Assembly (NCBI RefSeq): GCF_014845095.1 | Contig: NZ_NKUG01000111.1 | Location: 1-51,777, forward strand | Direction: 5' to 3' | Origin: Methylobacterium bullatum | GTDB lineage: Bacteria; Pseudomonadota; Alphaproteobacteria; Rhizobiales; Beijerinckiaceae | Length of the DNA stretch: 51,777 nucleotides | Shown here: positions 37,568 through 47,426 of the stretch, in pieces | Position numbering within the stretch: position 1 is the stretch's first letter | How the letters are laid out: the number at the start of each line of letters is the position of its first letter | Position numbers and translations under genes: made by a program | The notes under the pieces: model-generated | What the model saw: the letters and a program-made list of their open reading frames with translations, nothing else | The model's database searches: none | What the model was told of the DNA's origin: nothing

Positions 37568-37966
37568 GTGGGCATCGTGGTGAATGAGACGACGCGCTCG
37601 GACGACGACAGGCCGGTGATCCTCCTCGTCGAGGATGAAGCCCTGACGATCATGGACCTCGGGGATGTCCTCGAGGACGGCGGCTACGAGACGGTGCAAT
37701 GCGCATCCGCTGAGCGGGCGCTGGGTATCCTCCAGACCCGCACGGATATCCGCGGGCTGATCACGGACGTGGAACTGTCGGGCAAGGTCAACGGGTTCGA
37801 TCTCGCCAACGCGGTGTCGGAGGCACGGCCGACCCTGCCGATCGTCATCGTCTCGGGCCGTGCCGCGCCCGACCCGGAGCGGATTCCCGCAGGTGCCCGC
37901 TTCATTTCCCGTCCCTGCACCGGAGAAGATATCCTCCAGCAGATCCAGAGCCTGATCCCCTGCTGA
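37568..37966 (+). CDS. Single-domain response regulator
   Basis: The protein has 132 residues from a GTG and is a stand-alone receiver domain. The acidic pocket is VEDE (21-24), the phospho-acceptor Asp67 is in LITDVELSG, and Ser96 sits in the VSG position. The usual conserved Lys of the receiver is Arg115 (FISRPC), which can weaken or change phospho-switching. There is no output domain. It is an orphan: no kinase lies nearby. GTG codons at 37577 and 37580 are alternative starts. Confidence 0.85.
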   Translation: MGIVVNETTRSDDDRPVILLVEDEALTIMDLGDVLEDGGYETVQCASAERALGILQTRTDIRGLITDVELSGKVNGFDLANAVSEARPTLPIVIVSGRAAPDPERIPAGARFISRPCTGEDILQQIQSLIPC

Positions 37967-38009
37967 GACGCCGGACGACAGTCCAGAACCGGTCGTCGGC
38001 CTGGTTTCG

Positions 38010-38053
38010 GCCGGCGAAGATCGCTTTGCCTGGAGGAACATCTCTTCGCCGGC
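38010..38053. other. 11-bp perfect inverted repeat between receiver and marR
   Basis: GCCGGCGAAGA (38010-38020) and TCTTCGCCGGC (38043-38053) are perfect inverted repeats separated by 22 bases. The element lies 43 bases after the receiver stop and about 130 bases before marR. It may be a terminator for the receiver gene or a regulatory site for marR. No T tract follows. Confidence 0.6.
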
Positions 38054-38182
38054 TGTTGGTTTCCTCGCGAATTTGAGCCGACTGTCATCTCAGCTTCACG
38101 AGCCGGACGCCATCTGCACGCACATGGTCCGCCTCCTTCGCCGGGATCTCAAACGGCGGCTCGGGAACGCGGCCTCCTGCGG

Positions 38183-38878
38183 GTGTGGAGTCGGGCGGCG
38201 ATGGTTTCGGCTGAAGAGCGAGGGGCGGTATCGTCCGGCAAGGCCATATCATCGGGCAAGTCCGAGCTGGCCAAGTCCGAGTTGGGCAAGACCGACAAAG
38301 CCGGCAGGGACACCGAACAGACGATGGGCAAGTCCGACAAACGTATTCGCCCTCCCGGCTCGAAGAGCGTCGGGTGGGCCCTGGTCCAGGCGGCGCGGCT
38401 GCACCGCTCTCGGGTGGGGGATCGTCTCGCCGCCCTCGACCTGTTCGCCGGGCAGGAACAGGTGGTTCAGGCTTTGGCGGTTGCCGGCACGATGACCATG
38501 GGCGATCTCGCCGCCACTCTTCGGGTCCGGCCGCCCACGGCCTCGAAGACGATCTCGCGCCTTGCGGCCCTCGGCTTCGTCGAGCGGCGCGCAGAGGCCG
38601 GGGATGGCCGCATCGTCCGCGTGCGACTCACCGAGGCGGGCCTCGCCAAGGCGGAAGCCATCGAGCGCCTCTGGGACGAGGTCGAAGCGGAGATGCTCGA
38701 TGGGTTCGACGGCAAGGAGCGACGCCGCCTGCGCAAGCTCCTGCGCAAGGCCGCCCGCAACCTCGCCGACGTCTCGGGTGTGACCGGCCACGAAGTCGAT
38801 GGCGACGCCGATATCGAGAACGACGAGGACGAACCCGATGCGCTGGTCGTGCCGATCCAGAGCGATCGCCTCGACTGA
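38183..38878 (+). CDS. MarR-family transcriptional regulator with repetitive N terminus
   Basis: The protein has 231 residues. A winged-helix MarR domain covers about 65-195, with the recognition region MTMGDLAATLRVRPPTASKT and wing RRAEAGDGRIVRVRLTEAG. About 60 N-terminal residues are a low-complexity Ser/Lys/Glu/Gly stretch with near-repeats SELAK, SELGK and TDKAG, encoded by 15-base DNA repeats (about 38261-38305). The last ~30 residues are acidic. The start is uncertain: GTG 38183, ATG 38201 or ATG 38324; the last would drop the repeats. The target is unknown. Confidence 0.83.
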   Translation: MWSRAAMVSAEERGAVSSGKAISSGKSELAKSELGKTDKAGRDTEQTMGKSDKRIRPPGSKSVGWALVQAARLHRSRVGDRLAALDLFAGQEQVVQALAVAGTMTMGDLAATLRVRPPTASKTISRLAALGFVERRAEAGDGRIVRVRLTEAGLAKAEAIERLWDEVEAEMLDGFDGKERRRLRKLLRKAARNLADVSGVTGHEVDGDADIENDEDEPDALVVPIQSDRLD

Positions 38879-38944
38879 GCCTCGGCGGCTCCTACCCTCG
38901 GCAGGCGAATCGGGGACATGTCCGCCGCGACGCAAGGTCAGCTG

Positions 38945-39193
38945 TCAGATCTTCCGGGCTATACCCGAATGGGCATGGACGCCCTGCTTGCGTTTGGGCG
39001 CGCGTCGTTGCTTCCGGCGCTCCAGCCGGAGAGCGAGGCGTCCGGCCAGCCGGTCGATCAAGATAAGGATGCCGCTGACGATAATGGCGAGGGCGCAGGC
39101 ACTCCCGATCAGGATGCCGATCACGCCCGGCGTCGGGATCACCATGAGACAGACGAGCCCGAAAAGGGCCGTCAGGGGAACCCATTTTGCCAT
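38945..39193 (-). CDS. Small two-helix membrane protein, hypothetical
   Basis: The protein has 82 residues. It has hydrophobic segments WVPLTALFGLVCLMVI and VIGILIGSACALAIIVSGILILI, followed by a strongly basic tail (ALRLERRKQRRAPKRKQG). This topology-like pattern supports a real gene over the overlapping frames. It is convergent with the MarR gene. No family was recognised. Confidence 0.6.
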   Translation of the reverse strand: MAKWVPLTALFGLVCLMVIPTPGVIGILIGSACALAIIVSGILILIDRLAGRLALRLERRKQRRAPKRKQGVHAHSGIARKI

Positions 39194-39286
39194 GACGCGG
39201 ACGGCCCTTCGGTATCACAGGACCGAAGCTGTCACACTCGCATAAAGACAAACTTAAACTGATGAGCTTCGTTTCGAGCAGGACCG

Positions 39287-39314
39287 CCGGCCCTCCCGGT
39301 CGCGGGAGGGCCGG
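39287..39314. terminator. Hairpin downstream of the small exported protein
   Basis: CCGGCCCTCCC and GGGAGGGCCGG form a perfect 11-bp stem with the 6-base loop GGTCGC. It lies 12 bases past the stop of the minus-strand gene at 39327, so it is well placed as its terminator, although there is no T tract. Confidence 0.6.
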
Positions 39315-39326
39315 TCAGGGTTCGGC

Positions 39327-39593
39327 TCAGCGGTGGTGACGGTGGCGGTAATGGCGACGCGAGTTCATGCGCGTCCGATAGGCGCGACGGCCCGGATCGA
39401 TCCCGAGAGCGCCGTTGACCGTCCCGACCGCGCCGCCGACGGCGCCGCCCACGATGCCGCCGATCGGTCCGCCGACCCGGTCACCCTCGGCCGCGCCGCG
39501 GCGGACGCCACCGGGCAGGCCCTGGGCTTCTGCCGCGCCCGACAGGGCGAAAGCGGACAGGACGAGGGTGGCGGCAAGCAATGCCTTCTTCAT
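39327..39593 (-). CDS. Small exported glycine-rich protein, hypothetical
   Basis: The protein has 88 residues with a clear signal peptide (MKKALLAATLVLSAFALSGAAEA, cleavage after AEA). The mature part is a glycine-zipper-like stretch (GGPIGGIVGGAVGGAVGTVNGALG) and an Arg/His-rich end (RRHYRHRHHR) that may bind metal or anionic envelope polymers. An 8-bp hairpin (39624-39645) lies in its leader. The function is unknown. Confidence 0.75.
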   Translation of the reverse strand: MKKALLAATLVLSAFALSGAAEAQGLPGGVRRGAAEGDRVGGPIGGIVGGAVGGAVGTVNGALGIDPGRRAYRTRMNSRRHYRHRHHR

Positions 39594-40029
39594 GACGGGA
39601 TTTCCTCTTCGTCTTTTCGAATCCCGGCCGCGGTCTTGCGGCCGGATCGACCTTCAGCGTCCGGATCTGCACCGCTCCCGACCAGGATGGCGCGCCGTCA
39701 CGCATAGGCTGATAACGGCCGAGCTTCCAAAAGGTGGCATCGAATCCCGATCGGCCCTGGCCGACACGTGACCGGCTGGACGATGCGGGAGGATGATCGC
39801 CTCGCGGCTGCTGGTTTCTGCCGTCCGGCACTGCTAGAAGCCGGAAATGCGCGTTCTCGACGTCCCGCGCGGCCTGAGCCGCCTTCGAATTACGAGCCCG
39901 GCCTCCGCCTGACGGCCGCTGCGGCGGCCCGAGCGGGAGCCGGGAGGGCGGCCGCGCCGCCACCGTTCGCCGACATCGGCCAGACGCCGACCGTCCTGAA
40001 GATCAGCGCACCGTTTCGCAGAAGACCCC
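39594..40029. other. Intergenic region upstream of ileS
   Basis: This 436-base gap lies between divergent starts. A perfect 8-bp hairpin, CCGGCCGC-GGTCTT-GCGGCCGG, is at 39624-39645 on the small-gene leader. Overlapping open frames (39481-39963 minus and 39768-40742 plus) look like shadow translation. No ribF, often the neighbour of ileS, is present. Confidence 0.4.
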
Positions 40030-43014
40030 ATGACCGATTCGACAGCCCCCGACGCCGGCCTGCCCACCCGCGACTATTCGCAGACCCTGTTCCTGCCCAA
40101 GACCGAGTTCCCCATGCGGGCCGGCCTGCCGGTGCGCGAGCCCCTCCTCCTGGAGCGCTGGGCCGCCATCGACCTCTACGGCCGTATCAGGATGAAGGCC
40201 GCCGGACGCCCGAAATTCGTGCTCCACGATGGTCCGCCCTACGCCAACGGCAACATCCATATCGGCACGGCGCTCAACAAGATCCTGAAGGACGTCATCG
40301 TCCGCTCGCAGGGCGCGCTCGGCTACGACGCCAATTACGTGCCGGGCTGGGACTGCCACGGCCTGCCGATCGAGTGGAAGATCGAGGAGCAGTACCGCGC
40401 CAAGGGCCGCAACAAGGACGACGTACCGGTCCTCGAATTCCGCCAGGAGTGCAGGGCCTTCGCCGGTCAGTGGCTCGATACGCAGCGGACCGAGTTCAAG
40501 CGCCTCGGCGTCACCGGCGACTGGGACCACCCCTACGCGACCATGACCTTCCCGGCGGAGGCCACGATCGCGCGCGAACTCATGACCTTCTCCATGACCG
40601 GCCAGCTCTATCGCGGCTCGAAGCCGGTGATGTGGTCGGTGGTGGAGAAGACGGCGCTGGCGGAAGCCGAGGTCGAGTACGAGGACCATGTCAGCGATAC
40701 GATTTTCGCGGCGTTCCGGCTCACCGCTGGGGCACCGGATGATCTGGCCGCTTCGCGCGTCGTGATCTGGACGACCACGCCCTGGACCATGCCGGGCAAC
40801 CGCGCCGTGGCCTATTCGAAGCGGGTGGCCTACGGCCTCTACCGCGTCACCGCGGCGGCCGAGGACAACTGGGCCAAGACCGGCGACACCTACCTCCTCG
40901 CCGATACCCTGGCCGCCGGGGTCTTCGCCTCGGCCCGCGTGGAGGCGTTCGAGCGCGTCCGTGACGTGTCGGCCTCAGAGCTTGCCGGCCTGACCCTCTC
41001 GCATCCGCTCGCTGGCCACACCGCCGGCTACGACTTCCAGGTTCCGCTTCTCGAGGGCGACCACGTCACCGACGAGGCCGGCACCGGCTTCGTCCATACG
41101 GCGCCGGGCCATGGCCGCGAAGATTTCGAGGTGTGGATGGCCAATGGCCGCGCGCTCACCCAGCGCGGCATCGACACCCGCATCCCCTACACCGTCGATG
41201 CCGATGGGGCGCTCACCGAGGAGGCCCCCGGTTTCACGGGAAAACTCGTCCTGACGCCGAAGGGCGACAAGGGCGACGCCAACAAGGCGGTGATCGCCGC
41301 CCTGACGGAGGCCGGCACCCTGGTGGCGCGCGGCACGCTCAAGCACAGCTACCCGCACTCCTGGCGCTCGAAGAAGCCGGTGATCTTCCGCAACACGCCG
41401 CAATGGTTCATCGCGCTGGACAAGCCGGTGGAGTCCCTCGGTGAGAGGACGCTGCGCGAGGTGGCGCTCACATCCATCGACGAGACGCGGTGGGTACCAT
41501 CACAGGGCAAGAACCGCATCAACGGTATGGTCGCCAATCGGCCCGACTGGGTGGTGTCGCGCCAGCGCGCCTGGGGCGTGCCGATCACCGTCTTCGTGAA
41601 GAAGGGCACCAGCGAGATCCTGCGCGACGAGGCCGTGAATGCCCGCATCGCCGAAGCCTTCCTGGCCGAAGGCGCCGACGCCTGGTTCACCGATCGGGAC
41701 GGCGCCCGCTTCCTCGCGCCGGATCACGACCCGGCGGAGTATGAGAAAGTGACGGACGTCCTCGACGTCTGGTTCGATTCGGGCTCGACCCACGCTTTCG
41801 TTCTCGACGACCCGGACCAGTTCCCCGGCCTCTCCGGCGTGGTGCGTAAACGCGACGGCGGCCGGGACACGGTGATGTATCTCGAAGGCTCCGACCAGCA
41901 TCGCGGCTGGTTCCAGTCGTCGCTTCTGGAATCCGCCGGCACACGGGGACGCGCGCCCTACGACATCGTCCTCACCCACGGGTTCGTCCTCGACCCCAAG
42001 GGTCTGAAGATGTCGAAGTCGAAGGGCAACGTCGTCGCGCCGCAGAGCGTCATCAAGGATTCGGGCGCCGACATCCTGCGCCTCTGGGTGGCGGCCTCCG
42101 ATTACGCCGACGACCTGCGCATCGGCCCGGAGATCATCAAGACCTTCGCCGAGACCTACCGTAAGCTGCGCAATTCGCTGCGCTGGATGCTCGGCTCGCT
42201 GGCGCATTTCGAGGCGGGCGAACCCGTGCATCATGCCGACTTGCCCGAGCTGGAGCGGCTGATCCTGCATCGCCTCTGCGAACTCGACGGCGAGATCCGC
42301 GAGGCCTACGCCACTTTCGACACCAAGCGGGTGGTGGCGCTCCTCAACGGCTTCATGACCGGCGACCTCTCGGCTTTCTATTTCGACGTGAGGAAGGACG
42401 CGCTCTACTGCGACCCGATCTCGTCGCAGGTCCGCCGCGCCGCGCTGCAGGTCATCGACGAAACCTTCCGCCGGGTGACGATCTGGCTCGCCCCCGTCCT
42501 CGCCTTCACGGCGGAGGAAGCCTGGCTCGACCGTTACCCGTCGGATGTCGACTCCGTCCATCTCGAGACGCTGCCCGAGACTCCCGCCTCCTGGCGGAAT
42601 GCCGCCCTCACGGAGCGCTGGCAGAAGATCCGCCGGGTGCGCCGCGTGGTCACCGGCGCCCTTGAGATCGAGCGCGCGGCCAAGCGCATCGGCGCCAGCC
42701 TCGAGGCGGCACCGACCGTCTTCGTCTCCGATTCCGATCTGCTCTCCGCCCTCGACGGGATCGATTTCTCGGAAGTCTGCATCACCTCCGGCATCACGAT
42801 CGTCGACGGGGAGGGGCCGGAAGAGGCCTTCCGAATCGATGAGGTGCGCGGCGTGGCCGTGGTCTCCGGACCGGCCAAGGGCCGCAAATGTGCCCGGTCG
42901 TGGCGCGTCTCCGAGACGGTCGGCTCCGATCCCGATTACCCGGACGTGACACCCCGCGACGCCCAGGCGCTGCGGGAATGGGACGCGCTGCACGCCGCGT
43001 CGGGCGTGGCGTGA
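40030..43014 (+). CDS. ileS: Isoleucyl-tRNA synthetase
   Basis: IleS charges tRNA-Ile and edits valine. The protein has 994 residues. The class I HIGH motif appears as HIGT (77-80) in [12 protein letters not shown], an accepted variant. The KMSKS loop is at 660-664. The CP1 editing domain, [13 protein letters not shown] and the anticodon-binding domain are present. The C-terminal end keeps only a reduced Cys pattern (GRKCARSW) without the paired CxxC zinc knuckle of the E. coli enzyme. lspA follows after a 62-base spacer with a strong hairpin. Confidence 0.97.
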   Translation: MTDSTAPDAGLPTRDYSQTLFLPKTEFPMRAGLPVREPLLLERWAAIDLYGRIRMKAAGRPKFVLHDGPPYANGNIHIGTALNKILKDVIVRSQGALGYDANYVPGWDCHGLPIEWKIEEQYRAKGRNKDDVPVLEFRQECRAFAGQWLDTQRTEFKRLGVTGDWDHPYATMTFPAEATIARELMTFSMTGQLYRGSKPVMWSVVEKTALAEAEVEYEDHVSDTIFAAFRLTAGAPDDLAASRVVIWTTTPWTMPGNRAVAYSKRVAYGLYRVTAAAEDNWAKTGDTYLLADTLAAGVFASARVEAFERVRDVSASELAGLTLSHPLAGHTAGYDFQVPLLEGDHVTDEAGTGFVHTAPGHGREDFEVWMANGRALTQRGIDTRIPYTVDADGALTEEAPGFTGKLVLTPKGDKGDANKAVIAALTEAGTLVARGTLKHSYPHSWRSKKPVIFRNTPQWFIALDKPVESLGERTLREVALTSIDETRWVPSQGKNRINGMVANRPDWVVSRQRAWGVPITVFVKKGTSEILRDEAVNARIAEAFLAEGADAWFTDRDGARFLAPDHDPAEYEKVTDVLDVWFDSGSTHAFVLDDPDQFPGLSGVVRKRDGGRDTVMYLEGSDQHRGWFQSSLLESAGTRGRAPYDIVLTHGFVLDPKGLKMSKSKGNVVAPQSVIKDSGADILRLWVAASDYADDLRIGPEIIKTFAETYRKLRNSLRWMLGSLAHFEAGEPVHHADLPELERLILHRLCELDGEIREAYATFDTKRVVALLNGFMTGDLSAFYFDVRKDALYCDPISSQVRRAALQVIDETFRRVTIWLAPVLAFTAEEAWLDRYPSDVDSVHLETLPETPASWRNAALTERWQKIRRVRRVVTGALEIERAAKRIGASLEAAPTVFVSDSDLLSALDGIDFSEVCITSGITIVDGEGPEEAFRIDEVRGVAVVSGPAKGRKCARSWRVSETVGSDPDYPDVTPRDAQALREWDALHAASGVA

Positions 43015-43036
43015 ACGCTTCGCGATCCGACACGGG

Positions 43037-43069
43037 CCTTCCCTCCCCCCACTTGGGGGGAGGGGAAGG
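43037..43069 (+). promoter_or_regulatory. Hairpin containing the lspA ribosome-binding site
   Basis: CCTTCCCTCCCCCC and GGGGGGAGGGGAAGG pair over 14 bp with a single bulged G and the loop ACTT. The right arm contains AGGGGAAGG, the only good Shine-Dalgarno for lspA, 7-8 bases before its ATG. A stable hairpin would hide it, so lspA translation may be limited or released by ribosomes arriving from ileS. It may also be a dispersed palindromic repeat (compare 33301-33330). Confidence 0.65.
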
Positions 43070-43076
43070 CGCCGGC

Positions 43077-43577
43077 ATGCCCCCCTTCCGCCTCGGCCTC
43101 CTTATCCTTCTCGCCACCCTCGTCCTCGATCAGGCCTCCAAGCTCTGGCTCTATTTCGGCACCGATCTGGTGCTGACGCAGCCCTGGCATCTGACCGGCT
43201 TCGCGGATGTCGTCGTCGTCTGGAATCGGGGCATCTCCTACGGCCTGTTCCAGCAGGAGGGCGGCCTAGGCCGCTGGATCCTGGTGGCAGTCTCCGTGGC
43301 GGCCTCGATCGGGATGATCGCCTGGATGCGCCGTGCCTCGTCGGCGCTCCTGGCCGCCGCCCTCGGGCTCATCGCGGGCGGGGCGATCGGCAACGCCATC
43401 GACCGGGCAGCCTACGGTGCGGTGTTCGACTTCGTCCACCTCCATGCGGGCGCATGGTCCTGGTACGTGTTCAACATCGCCGACGCGGCCATCGTCGCCG
43501 GTGTCGTCGGCCTCCTCATCGACAGCCTGATCCCGGTCCGGCACCCTCGGGACGAAGCCCCTCCGGGCGGCCCCTGA
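43077..43577 (+). CDS. lspA: Lipoprotein signal peptidase LspA
   Basis: LspA cleaves prolipoprotein signal peptides after diacylglyceryl transfer. From the ATG at 43077 the protein has 166 residues and four membrane helices. The catalytic aspartates are Asp118 (VFDFVHLH) and Asp136 (FNIADAAI), and [10 protein letters not shown] (101-110) and DQASK (18-22) are family motifs. The frame is open to 42888 but the upstream part overlaps ileS and is not LspA-like. The ileS-lspA order is widely conserved. Confidence 0.95.
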   Translation: MPPFRLGLLILLATLVLDQASKLWLYFGTDLVLTQPWHLTGFADVVVVWNRGISYGLFQQEGGLGRWILVAVSVAASIGMIAWMRRASSALLAAALGLIAGGAIGNAIDRAAYGAVFDFVHLHAGAWSWYVFNIADAAIVAGVVGLLIDSLIPVRHPRDEAPPGGP

Positions 43578-43792
43578 AGATTCGTGCGGCTGTGATCCGT
43601 AAACCACATTGCGGATCGTTGTGGCCGGGAGGCTGGTGCGCTGCGGTCAAGGCGCCATACGTTCGCCTGAAACCGCCGTCAGGCCACGAGGGCAAGACCG
43701 GCATCGACCGACACCGACACGCGCCAGCACGTTCCGGGCAGGCACGCATTCGAGCTGGCGCACTCTGCGGGCCGGCGCAATTTGGGGGCAGC

Positions 43793-44422
43793 ATGATCGG
43801 GCATCGCGGGTTCATTCTCGGCTTTACCGGACTTCTCGCGGCGAGCGGCGCCCAGGCGCAGCAGGGCGTGTTCATGCGCGACACCCTGAGCAGCATCGGC
43901 CTGATCGAGCCCGAGAAGCCGGCCATCACCTATCGTGAGCGGGCGCCCCTGGTGATGCCGCCCAAGCTCGACGGCAAGGCGCTGCCGCCGCCGCGTGCCG
44001 CCACTGCCACGCCGCAATGGCCCAAGGATCCCGAGATCGTCCAGCGCGACCGTGAACTCGCCGACGCGAAGAAGCCGATCTCCCGCGGAGCGCAGGGGCG
44101 GATGAACGACAACAACATGACGCTTTCGCTCGACGAGATGCGCGGCGGCCGACGCGCCGATGCCAGCGTGCGCACCGAGCCGGGCCGTCCCGAGAGCGAC
44201 GGCGCCTCGTCGTCGATCTGGAGCCCCTTCGACATCTTCGGCAAGCGCGAGGACAAGGCCCAGCCCATTCTCGCTGAGCCCGATCGCGATACCCTCACCG
44301 ACCCGCCGAACGGGTACCGCAAGGCCCCGAAGGCGGTCGCCCGCAACAACAGCGACCCCATCAATAATCCCTCGCGCGAGCGTGAGGAAGCCGATCCGGG
44401 TGCCTACATCCGGGGTCGCTAG
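43793..44422 (+). CDS. Exported hypothetical protein upstream of the M16 peptidases
   Basis: The protein has 209 residues from the ATG at 43793, with a purine-rich TTGGGGGCA before it. The signal peptide is short (FILGFTGLLAASGAQA, cleavage near Ala22). The mature protein is Pro- and charge-rich and mostly disordered-looking (KLDGKALPPPRAATATPQWP). A central KKPISRGAQGRMNDNNMTL motif and an acidic C terminus stand out. No known domain. Position before two M16 peptidases and after lspA suggests an envelope role, but this is inference. Confidence 0.78.
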   Translation: MIGHRGFILGFTGLLAASGAQAQQGVFMRDTLSSIGLIEPEKPAITYRERAPLVMPPKLDGKALPPPRAATATPQWPKDPEIVQRDRELADAKKPISRGAQGRMNDNNMTLSLDEMRGGRRADASVRTEPGRPESDGASSSIWSPFDIFGKREDKAQPILAEPDRDTLTDPPNGYRKAPKAVARNNSDPINNPSREREEADPGAYIRGR

Positions 44423-44638
44423 CCGAGTTCCGCGAGGAGCCCGCGGACGGTCCCATCGCTCGTAGAGGAGATGGCCCCGTCCCGCTGGATCCCGCACCCA
44501 CCCCCGGCGCCCGAAGGGTATCGGTACGGGATTTGCCCTGACCTCGGCCTGCGGATTCGTGGCATCCGAGGCGTGCGCTAAGGGGCATTGCGTTCATGAC
44601 GGGCGGTCACGCATGGCCGACGTATCAAGGAAAAGACG

Positions 44639-46024
44639 ATGCATCTGTTGCGGAAGGATACGCCCGGGTTCTCGCTCAACCGCCGCTACGGCCATGCCGG
44701 CCGGGCCGAGGCCGCGCCGTTCGGGCGGTCCGAGGCCGGTGGCCCCGAAGTCTCCGCCTTTGCCCTCGATAACGGCCTCGATGTCGTCGTGGTGCCCGAT
44801 CACCGCGCGCCGGTGGTGACGCACATGGTGTGGTACCGCAACGGTTCGGCCGACGATCCGATCGGGCAGTCCGGCATCGCGCACTTTCTCGAACACCTGA
44901 TGTTCAAGGGCACGGAGAAGCATCCGGTCGGCGCCTTCTCGCAGGCCGTGTCCGGCCTCGGCGGCCAGGAGAACGCCTTCACCTCCTACGATTACACCGC
45001 CTATTTCCAGCGCGTCGCCCGCGACCATCTCAAGACCATGATGGAGTTCGAGGCCGACCGCATGACCGGTCTCGTCCTCGAGGATGCCGTGGTGGCGCCG
45101 GAGCGCGACGTGGTGCTGGAAGAGCGCCGCATGCGGGTGGAGACCGACCCGTCGGCCCAGCTCTCCGAGGCCATGGCCGCCTCGCTGTTCGTGCATCACC
45201 CCTACGGCACGCCGATCATCGGCTGGATGCACGAAATCGAGGATCTCAACCGCACCCACGCCCTCGACTATTACAACCGCTTCTACACCCCTGAGAACGC
45301 CATCCTGGTCGTGGCCGGTGACGTGACGCCCGACGAGGTCCGGCGGCTCGCCGACGACACCTACGGGCTCGTGACGCCGCGCGGCGCCCGGCCGGTGCGG
45401 GTGCGCGCCAAGGAGCCCGAGCCCCGCGCGCTCCGCCGGCTCAGCGTCGTCGATCCGAAGGTGGAACAGCCGACCCTGCAGCGGCTCTATCTCACCCCCT
45501 CCTGCATGACCGCCCGCGACGGCGAGTGCCACGCCCTGGAACTGCTGGCCGAGGTGATGGGCGGCGGCTCCACGTCCTTCCTCTACCGCAAACTGGTGAT
45601 GGAGCTCGGCGTCGCCGTGAATGCCGGCGCCTGGTACATGGGCTCGGCCATCGACGACACGCGCTTCTCGGTCTACGCCATCCCCGCCGAGGGCGTGAGC
45701 CTGGAGCGCCTGGAGGACGAGGTCGACCGCGTCCTGCGCCGCGTCCCCTCCGAGGCCCTGGGTCCGGAGGCCATCGAACGGGCCAAGACCAGGCTCGTCG
45801 CCGAAACGGTCTATTCCTCCGACAGCCAGTCGTCGCTGGCCCGTATCTACGGCTCGGCGCTCGCCATCGGCGAGAGCATCGAGGAGGTCCGCCGCTGGCC
45901 CTCCGACATCGAGGGCGTGACGCGGGATCGCCTCGCCGCCGTGGCCGAGCGCTACCTGATCCCCGCCCGCTCCGTCACCGGATACCTGACCAAGACGCGC
46001 GATCCCGACGCCGCCGTTGCGTGA
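44639..46024 (+). CDS. M16 family zinc peptidase, active-type subunit
   Basis: The protein has 461 residues and two M16 half-domains. The inverted zinc motif HFLEH is at residues 82-86 (HxxEH), with the distal Glu in the ERDVVLEERRMR region, so this is the catalytic member. The second half (GGGSTSFLYRKLVMELGVAVNAG) provides part of the substrate chamber. Bacterial M16B proteins form pairs with the downstream non-catalytic homologue and degrade peptides. No clear signal peptide was seen; the location may be cytoplasmic or periplasmic. Confidence 0.93.
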   Translation: MHLLRKDTPGFSLNRRYGHAGRAEAAPFGRSEAGGPEVSAFALDNGLDVVVVPDHRAPVVTHMVWYRNGSADDPIGQSGIAHFLEHLMFKGTEKHPVGAFSQAVSGLGGQENAFTSYDYTAYFQRVARDHLKTMMEFEADRMTGLVLEDAVVAPERDVVLEERRMRVETDPSAQLSEAMAASLFVHHPYGTPIIGWMHEIEDLNRTHALDYYNRFYTPENAILVVAGDVTPDEVRRLADDTYGLVTPRGARPVRVRAKEPEPRALRRLSVVDPKVEQPTLQRLYLTPSCMTARDGECHALELLAEVMGGGSTSFLYRKLVMELGVAVNAGAWYMGSAIDDTRFSVYAIPAEGVSLERLEDEVDRVLRRVPSEALGPEAIERAKTRLVAETVYSSDSQSSLARIYGSALAIGESIEEVRRWPSDIEGVTRDRLAAVAERYLIPARSVTGYLTKTRDPDAAVA

Positions 46025-46088
46025 GGCGACCCTCACGCACGATCCCGCTGATCCCGGCCCGGGCGCCCAGAAGAAGAATGAGGTTCTC

Positions 46089-47390
46089 ATGAACTCGGTC
46101 GAAGCCAATCTGGTCGATACCACCGCCCGCAGCGCGAACGCCCCCACGCTGGCGCTTCCGGTGGCCGCCGCCGCCGGCATCGAGGCCTGGCACGTGGAAT
46201 CGCCCGTGGTGCCGATGATCGCCCTCGCCTTCACCTTCGAGGGGGGGGCGGCTCAGGATCCCGAAGGCAAGGGCGGCGTGGCGCAGATGCTGGCGCGCCT
46301 CCTCGACGAGGGCGCCGGCGACCTCTCCTCCGACGCCTTCCAGGAGCGTCTGGCCGCGCGGGCCATCGAATTGTCGTTCCATGCCGGCGCCGACGCGGTG
46401 GGCGGCTCCCTCAAGATGCTGGTCAAGCACGCCGACGAGGCCATCGACCTCCTCGCCCTGGCGCTCGCCAAGCCGCGCTTCGATCCCGACGCCATCGAGC
46501 GCGTGCGCGCCCAGACGCTGGCCGGCCTGCGCTACCAGCAGAACGATCCGGGCGTGATGGCGTCACGTCGCTTCTTCGCCGAAGCCTATGCCGGCCATCC
46601 CTATGCCCGTCCCTCGTCCGGCACGCCGGAGAGCATCGCGGCCATCACCCGCGACGACCTCGTGGCGATGCACCGGAAGATCATCGGCCGCGGCGGTCTG
46701 AAAGTGGCGGCCGTCGGCGCCATCGATGCCGACCGTCTGGCCGATGCCCTCAACCGCGCCTTCGGTGTCCTCGACGAGGCCGGACCGCTGAACGCCGTGC
46801 CGCAGACCCAGGTCGGCCAACTCGGGCGCCGCGTCGTCGTCGATATCGACGTGCCGCAATCGGTCCTGCGCTTCGGCATGGGTGGCGTGCCGTGGAAGGA
46901 CCCGGATTTCATCCCCGCCTACGTGCTCAACCACATCCTCGGCGGCGGCTCCTTCACCTCTCGCCTGTTCCAGGAAGTGCGCGAGAAGCGTGGGCTGGCC
47001 TATTCGGTCGGCACCTCCCTCGTCAGCCACCGCGCCAGCGCCATGACCTGGGGCTACACCGCCACCAAGAACGAGCGCGTGGGCGAAGCCCTGTCGGTGA
47101 TCGGCGACGAGATCGGCCGCCTCATCAGCGACGGCCCATCCGACGAGGAGCTTCAGAAGGCCAAGGATTACCTCACCGGCTCCTATGCGCTCGGCTTCGA
47201 CACCTCGACCAAGATCGCGCACCAGCTCGTGCAGATCTCCTTCGAGGGGCTGGGCATGGACTACTTCGCCCGCCGCAACGAGATGGTGACGAACGTGACC
47301 CAGGCGGACATCCGCCGCGCCGGTGCCCGCACCTTCGCCGATGGCAGGATGCTGGTGGTGGCCGCGGGGCGCCCCACGGATTTCCTGTAG
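46089..47390 (+). CDS. M16 family peptidase homologue lacking the zinc motif
   Basis: The protein has 433 residues from the ATG at 46089; an overlapping TTG start at 46017 is possible but weaker. The M16 fold is clear (FEGGAAQDPEGKGGVAQMLARLLDEG and GGGSFTSRLFQEVREKRGLAYSV), but the HxxEH position reads VAQMLARLLDE, so zinc cannot bind. It keeps the R..Y residues (REKRGLAYSV) that bind the peptide end in M16B pairs. It is therefore probably the partner subunit of the preceding active peptidase. Confidence 0.92.
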   Translation: MNSVEANLVDTTARSANAPTLALPVAAAAGIEAWHVESPVVPMIALAFTFEGGAAQDPEGKGGVAQMLARLLDEGAGDLSSDAFQERLAARAIELSFHAGADAVGGSLKMLVKHADEAIDLLALALAKPRFDPDAIERVRAQTLAGLRYQQNDPGVMASRRFFAEAYAGHPYARPSSGTPESIAAITRDDLVAMHRKIIGRGGLKVAAVGAIDADRLADALNRAFGVLDEAGPLNAVPQTQVGQLGRRVVVDIDVPQSVLRFGMGGVPWKDPDFIPAYVLNHILGGGSFTSRLFQEVREKRGLAYSVGTSLVSHRASAMTWGYTATKNERVGEALSVIGDEIGRLISDGPSDEELQKAKDYLTGSYALGFDTSTKIAHQLVQISFEGLGMDYFARRNEMVTNVTQADIRRAGARTFADGRMLVVAAGRPTDFL

Positions 47391-47426
47391 GATTCGGACG
47401 CTTCGCGGGGTCCCAGCGACACCCAA

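Noticed and set aside
38892..39251. 119-residue minus frame overlapping the small two-helix membrane protein
   Set aside because: The alternative frame at 38945-39193 has clear membrane segments; this one is Arg/Pro-rich shadow.
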